This document shows positions 60,674 to 64,000 of a stretch of 64,000 nt of DNA, one piece after another; the stretch's first letter is position 1, and every line of letters starts with the position of its first letter. Source of the stretch: Amycolatopsis sp. (GTDB lineage Bacteria; Actinomycetota; Actinomycetes; Mycobacteriales; Pseudonocardiaceae); the NCBI RefSeq assembly GCF_025464955.1, contig NZ_JAODNM010000126.1, positions 62,001 through 126,000 on the forward strand. Direction: 5' to 3'. The position numbers were made by a program, and so were the translations under genes. A model generated the notes under the pieces. That model was not told where the DNA came from. It was given only the letters and a program-made list of their open reading frames with translations, and ran no database searches.

Positions 60674-61092
60674 GTACGAGGACAGGGCGGCAGGACGACA
60701 AGCAACGGGAGCAGTTACCAACCGGTAGTCGCCCGCCACCCGCGTTCCGCAGCCCGTTGCAGTTCACCGGAAGACGTGCCGCAAATCGCCTGAGCCTCAC
60801 GCTGCCGGCACAGCCCACTACACGCGATCGTCACTCGAATGACCAAAATCGGGCACGCAGGAACCGTCTTCGTCCGGACGGGTGACACGCAGATGACGGC
60901 TCCATTACCGCTCAGTGACCACTTTGGACACCAGTCGCCGGCAGCAGGCAGCTGAGGAAGGAAGTGTGAGCCAACTGGAGAACGGGTACACCGCAAACAA
61001 GAGTCCCCGGTGACAAGCCTCCTGACCCAACCGGGCAGACTGAGCAGGGCCGCGGCAATGTCGCGTCACCATGGGCGAGAGGGGCGCTGCGC
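60674..61092 (+). other. Intergenic region before glgE
   Basis: 419 bp with no gene. It contains a long-loop inverted repeat GCAACGGG (60702-60709)/CCCGTTGC (60753-60760) that could terminate glgX transcription, and then presumably the glgE promoter. Nothing else was recognised. Confidence 0.4.
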
Positions 61093-63072
61093 ATGACGGG
61101 TCGGCTCGGCATCGACGACGTGGCCCCGGCGGTGAGCTGTGGTCGGTACCCGGCTAAAGCCGTTGTGGGCGAACACATTCCCGTTACAGCCACGGTGTGG
61201 CGCGAAGGACACGACGCCGTATCGGCGACGGTGTCCTGGAGAGGCCCCCACGACCGGGTTGCCAGACAGACCCGAATGGTGGAGCAGGGCACCGGGCTCG
61301 ATGCGTTCGCAGCGATGATCGTCCCGGATACCGAAGGCCTGTGGACCTATCGGGTGGACGCTTGGAGCGACCCGTGGGCCACTTGGCGTCACGTCGTCGA
61401 GGTCAAGATCGCAGCCGGCCAGGGACCTGCCGAACTCGCCAACGATCTGGAGTCGGGGGCACTGCTGCTGGACAGGGTGTCGCGACGCCCGGGCCGACGA
61501 CTCGAGCGGATGACACTGGCCGGCGCGGCAACGGCGTTGCGCGACAACGAGCTCTCACTGTCCGAGCGCGTAGGACCAGCATCGTCGACGGCGGTGCGGG
61601 AGGTCATGTACGAACACCCGGTTCGTGAACTCATCACCAAAGGCAAACCGCTGAAGGTATGGGTCGACCGCGAACGTGCGGCTTTCGGTGCCTGGTACGA
61701 ACTCTTCCCCCGGTCCACCGGCGGCACCGACGAGGCTGGTCGGCCGGTGCACGGCACGTTCGCCACCGCCGCCGCGGCGCTGGACCGCGTGGCGAAGATG
61801 GGTTTCGACGTCGTCTACCTTCCCCCGATCCATCCGATCGGCCAGTTGAACCGCAAGGGTCCCAACAACACCTTGATCACCGGGCCCGAAGACGTCGGTT
61901 CCCCGTGGGCGATCGGTTCGGACGAAGGCGGACACGACGCCATCCACCCCGAGCTCGGCACGATCTCCGATTTCGACGCCTTCGTGGCGCGCGCGGCAGA
62001 ACTGGGGATGGAGGTCGCGCTCGATCTGGCCCTGCAAGTCGCTCCTGATCATCCCTGGGTGGTGAAAAACCCCGAGTTCTTCACCACCCGACCTGATGGC
62101 TCGATCGCCTACGCGGAGAATCCTCCGAAGAAGTACCAGGACATCTATCCGGTCAACTTCGACAACGATCCCCAAGGCATCTATGCCGAGGTGTTGCGGG
62201 TAGTACTCCACTGGGTGGGCCACGGGGTCCGGATCTTCAGGGTCGACAACCCCCACACCAAGCCACCGGACTTCTGGGCCTGGCTGATCAAGTCGGTCAA
62301 GGACGCGTACCCGGATGTGCTCTTCCTCGCCGAGGCGTTTACCCGCCCAGCACGCCTGTGGGGTTTGGCCAGGCTCGGTTTCACCCAGAGCTACACCTAC
62401 TTCACCTGGCGCACGACGAAGGAAGAGTTGATCGAATTCGGCGTCGACCTGGTCGAGCATTGGGAGCAGGGTCGCCCGAACCTGTTCGTCAACACCCCGG
62501 ACATCCTCCACGAATCCCTGCAGACGGGCGGTCCCGGCATGTTCGCGCTGCGGGCAGCGCTCGCGGCGACATTGTCGCCCACCTGGGGTGTCTACTCAGG
62601 CTACGAACTGTTCGAACACGAACCTGTCCGCGCAGGCAGTGAGGAGTACCTCAACTCGGAGAAGTACGAGTTGAGGCCACGTGATTTCGCCGGCGCACTG
62701 GCCGAGGGCCGGTCCCTTGAGCCGTGGTTGACCCGGCTCAACGCCGCACGGCGAGCGCACCCGGCACTACACCAGATGCGAACGCTGCGCTTCCACCACA
62801 TCGACAACGACGCACTCTTGGCCTACTCGAAACAGGATCCGGAAACCGGGGACACCGTGGTCACCGTGGTCACCCTCGACCCCGGAGCGGCGCAAGAAGG
62901 CACTCTTTGGCTCGATCTGCCTTCATTGGGCTTCGAGTGGCACGAGCGGCTTATCGCGCACGACGAGGTCACCGGCGAGACGTGGGACTGGGGACAGGCC
63001 AACTACGTGCGCCTCGAACCTTGGCGCGCGGTCGCTCACGTCGTCGGCGTACAACGCCGGCTCGCTATCTAG
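61093..63072 (+). CDS. glgE: Alpha-1,4-glucan:maltose-1-phosphate maltosyltransferase GlgE
   Basis: 659 residues from ATG 61093 (GAGAGGGG upstream). Extends alpha-1,4-glucan by two glucoses from maltose 1-phosphate. GH13_3: N-terminal beta domain ([18 protein letters not shown]), [35 protein letters not shown], the insert with [35 protein letters not shown], nucleophile Asp385 in [10 protein letters not shown], Glu414 in [10 protein letters not shown], and [15 protein letters not shown]. 97 bp before treS, its pathway partner; the maltokinase and glgB are expected beyond the window. Confidence 0.96.
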   Translation: MTGRLGIDDVAPAVSCGRYPAKAVVGEHIPVTATVWREGHDAVSATVSWRGPHDRVARQTRMVEQGTGLDAFAAMIVPDTEGLWTYRVDAWSDPWATWRHVVEVKIAAGQGPAELANDLESGALLLDRVSRRPGRRLERMTLAGAATALRDNELSLSERVGPASSTAVREVMYEHPVRELITKGKPLKVWVDRERAAFGAWYELFPRSTGGTDEAGRPVHGTFATAAAALDRVAKMGFDVVYLPPIHPIGQLNRKGPNNTLITGPEDVGSPWAIGSDEGGHDAIHPELGTISDFDAFVARAAELGMEVALDLALQVAPDHPWVVKNPEFFTTRPDGSIAYAENPPKKYQDIYPVNFDNDPQGIYAEVLRVVLHWVGHGVRIFRVDNPHTKPPDFWAWLIKSVKDAYPDVLFLAEAFTRPARLWGLARLGFTQSYTYFTWRTTKEELIEFGVDLVEHWEQGRPNLFVNTPDILHESLQTGGPGMFALRAALAATLSPTWGVYSGYELFEHEPVRAGSEEYLNSEKYELRPRDFAGALAEGRSLEPWLTRLNAARRAHPALHQMRTLRFHHIDNDALLAYSKQDPETGDTVVTVVTLDPGAAQEGTLWLDLPSLGFEWHERLIAHDEVTGETWDWGQANYVRLEPWRAVAHVVGVQRRLAI

Positions 63073-63074
63073 CC

Positions 63075-63092
63075 CGGGACAAGACAGTCCCG
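63075..63092 (+). promoter_or_regulatory. Small hairpin between glgE and treS
   Basis: CGGGAC-AAGACA-GTCCCG (6-bp stem) begins 3 bp after the glgE stop. It could weaken read-through into treS or protect the 3-prime end; too small for a confident terminator. Confidence 0.4.
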
Positions 63093-63168
63093 TAGACAAC
63101 CCCGCGTCCACAAGGTACGCAGGGGCGGATCGAACGCACCCCCGATGAGGTGGGACGAGGTGGAACCC

Positions 63169-64000
63169 ATGGACGACAACCCCCGACCCGACGCGGCGCT
63201 CGGCCTGGACGGTGTGCCGCACACCGGTGAGACGATGACGCCCGACGGCATGCTGGTCGAACCCCAGGCTGAAGACTTCCTTTCCGCGGAACAGGCACCC
63301 AAGGACCCCGACTGGTTCAAAGGCGCGGTCTTCTACGAGGTTCTGGTTCGTGCCTTCCGCGATTCCAACGGCGATGGCACCGGCGATCTGCGAGGTCTGG
63401 CCAGCAAGCTCGACTACCTCGCCTGGCTCGGTATCGACTGCCTGTGGCTTCCGCCGTTCTACGCCTCGCCTTTGCGGGACGGCGGCTACGACATCAGTGA
63501 CTTCCGTGCGGTCCTCCCCGAGTTCGGCAGCGTCGACGACTTCGTCTTGCTGCTCAACGAAGCCCACAAGCGCGGTATCCGGGTCATTACCGACCTCGTA
63601 CTGAACCACACCTCCGATGCCCATCCCTGGTTCCAGCAGTCGCGGATGGAACCCGACGGCCCCTACGGCAACTACTACGTGTGGAGCGATGACGACTCCC
63701 GCTACTCCGATGCTCGGATCATCTTCGTCGACACCGAAACTTCGAACTGGACCTACGACCCGGTACGAGGGCAGTTCTACTGGCACCGGTTCTTCGCGCA
63801 CCAACCCGACCTGAACTTCGAGAACCCGGATGTCCAGGAAGCGATGATCGATACTCTGCGGTTCTGGCTGGACCTGGGTATCGACGGCTTCAGGCTCGAC
63901 GCCGTGCCTTACCTGTTCGAACAGGAAGGCACCAACTGCGAGAACCTGCCCCGGACCCACGAATTTCTCAAACGCTGCCGCAAGGTCGTCGACGAGGAGT
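63169..64000 (+). CDS. treS: Trehalose synthase TreS, 5-prime part (cut by window edge)
   Basis: 277 residues of a protein that continues past the window, from ATG 63169 after GAGGTGG. Interconverts trehalose and maltose (GH13_16), feeding maltose to a kinase and GlgE. After an acidic, variable first 45 residues comes [75 protein letters not shown], the TreS-specific [29 protein letters not shown], and nucleophile Asp244 in [12 protein letters not shown]. Whether a C-terminal maltokinase (Pep2) domain is fused cannot be seen. Confidence 0.95.
   Translation, partial: MDDNPRPDAALGLDGVPHTGETMTPDGMLVEPQAEDFLSAEQAPKDPDWFKGAVFYEVLVRAFRDSNGDGTGDLRGLASKLDYLAWLGIDCLWLPPFYASPLRDGGYDISDFRAVLPEFGSVDDFVLLLNEAHKRGIRVITDLVLNHTSDAHPWFQQSRMEPDGPYGNYYVWSDDDSRYSDARIIFVDTETSNWTYDPVRGQFYWHRFFAHQPDLNFENPDVQEAMIDTLRFWLDLGIDGFRLDAVPYLFEQEGTNCENLPRTHEFLKRCRKVVDEE

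Overview
The window is high-GC actinobacterial DNA. Its GlgE/TreS and TreY/TreZ trehalose-glycogen genes, an SsgA-like sporulation/division protein, DUF5709, DUF6069, DUF222 (13E12-type) proteins and many GTG starts point to a morphologically complex actinomycete, most likely Pseudonocardiaceae (Amycolatopsis-like). That placement is inferred from gene content, not from a marker gene. There are no transposases, phage genes or CRISPR arrays; the only RNA gene seen is a tRNA-Arg(TCT). Most of the first 47 kb is an accessory mosaic of short operons, each next to its own repressor (LacI, TetR, MarR, ArsR, HxlR, PadR, RHH, LysR), often with a readable palindromic operator. Layout: 0-3.4 kb, MFS exporter start/LacI pair, a secreted I36-type inhibitor, the tRNA and a gene-poor stretch. 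3.5-7.7 kb, an NAD(P)-binding protein/TetR pair, three envelope proteins and a MarR. 7.7-14.1 kb, a metal-transport locus: an ArsR sensor with an alpha5 metal site, a perfect 18-bp operator, a long leader, an MgtA-like P-type ATPase, and an ABC permease/ATPase pair of the duplicated-permease type. 14.1-19.4 kb, a reductase/HxlR pair, an EamA exporter, PadR-VC0807, and an RHH-VOC-methyltransferase operon. 19.7-27.4 kb, a secreted GH27 galactosidase with lectin repeats, a decayed threonine dehydratase, an S-adenosylhomocysteine-hydrolase-like enzyme facing a LacI repressor across a three-site operator array, a decayed TetR, and a nitroreductase/HxlR pair. 27.4-32.5 kb, a LysR-linked catabolic cluster (AtuA, a small AtuA-related protein, a carboxylesterase, an RraA-like aldolase). 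32.6-44.5 kb, assorted enzymes, an ECF sigma factor coupled to a DGPF protein, the SsgA-like protein, PadR-P450, a racemase and a secreted protein. 44.5-46.7 kb is a small graveyard of broken genes: a phosphoesterase-like tail, a VC0807-like membrane protein, and a two-component system. From 47 kb the content becomes conserved primary metabolism: enolase, then malQ, the chained glgX-treY-treZ operon, a second glgX, glgE and the start of treS. Together these predict glycogen debranching and alpha-glucan remodelling (MalQ, GlgX), trehalose production from glycogen (TreY, TreZ), and return of trehalose-derived maltose to glucan (TreS, then a kinase expected just beyond the window, then GlgE). A DUF222 protein and a broken ANTAR gene sit between the two halves. 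The best candidates for undescribed biology are the ArsR(alpha5)-MgtA-like-ABC locus, the SAHH-like/LacI locus and the AtuA/esterase/aldolase cluster.
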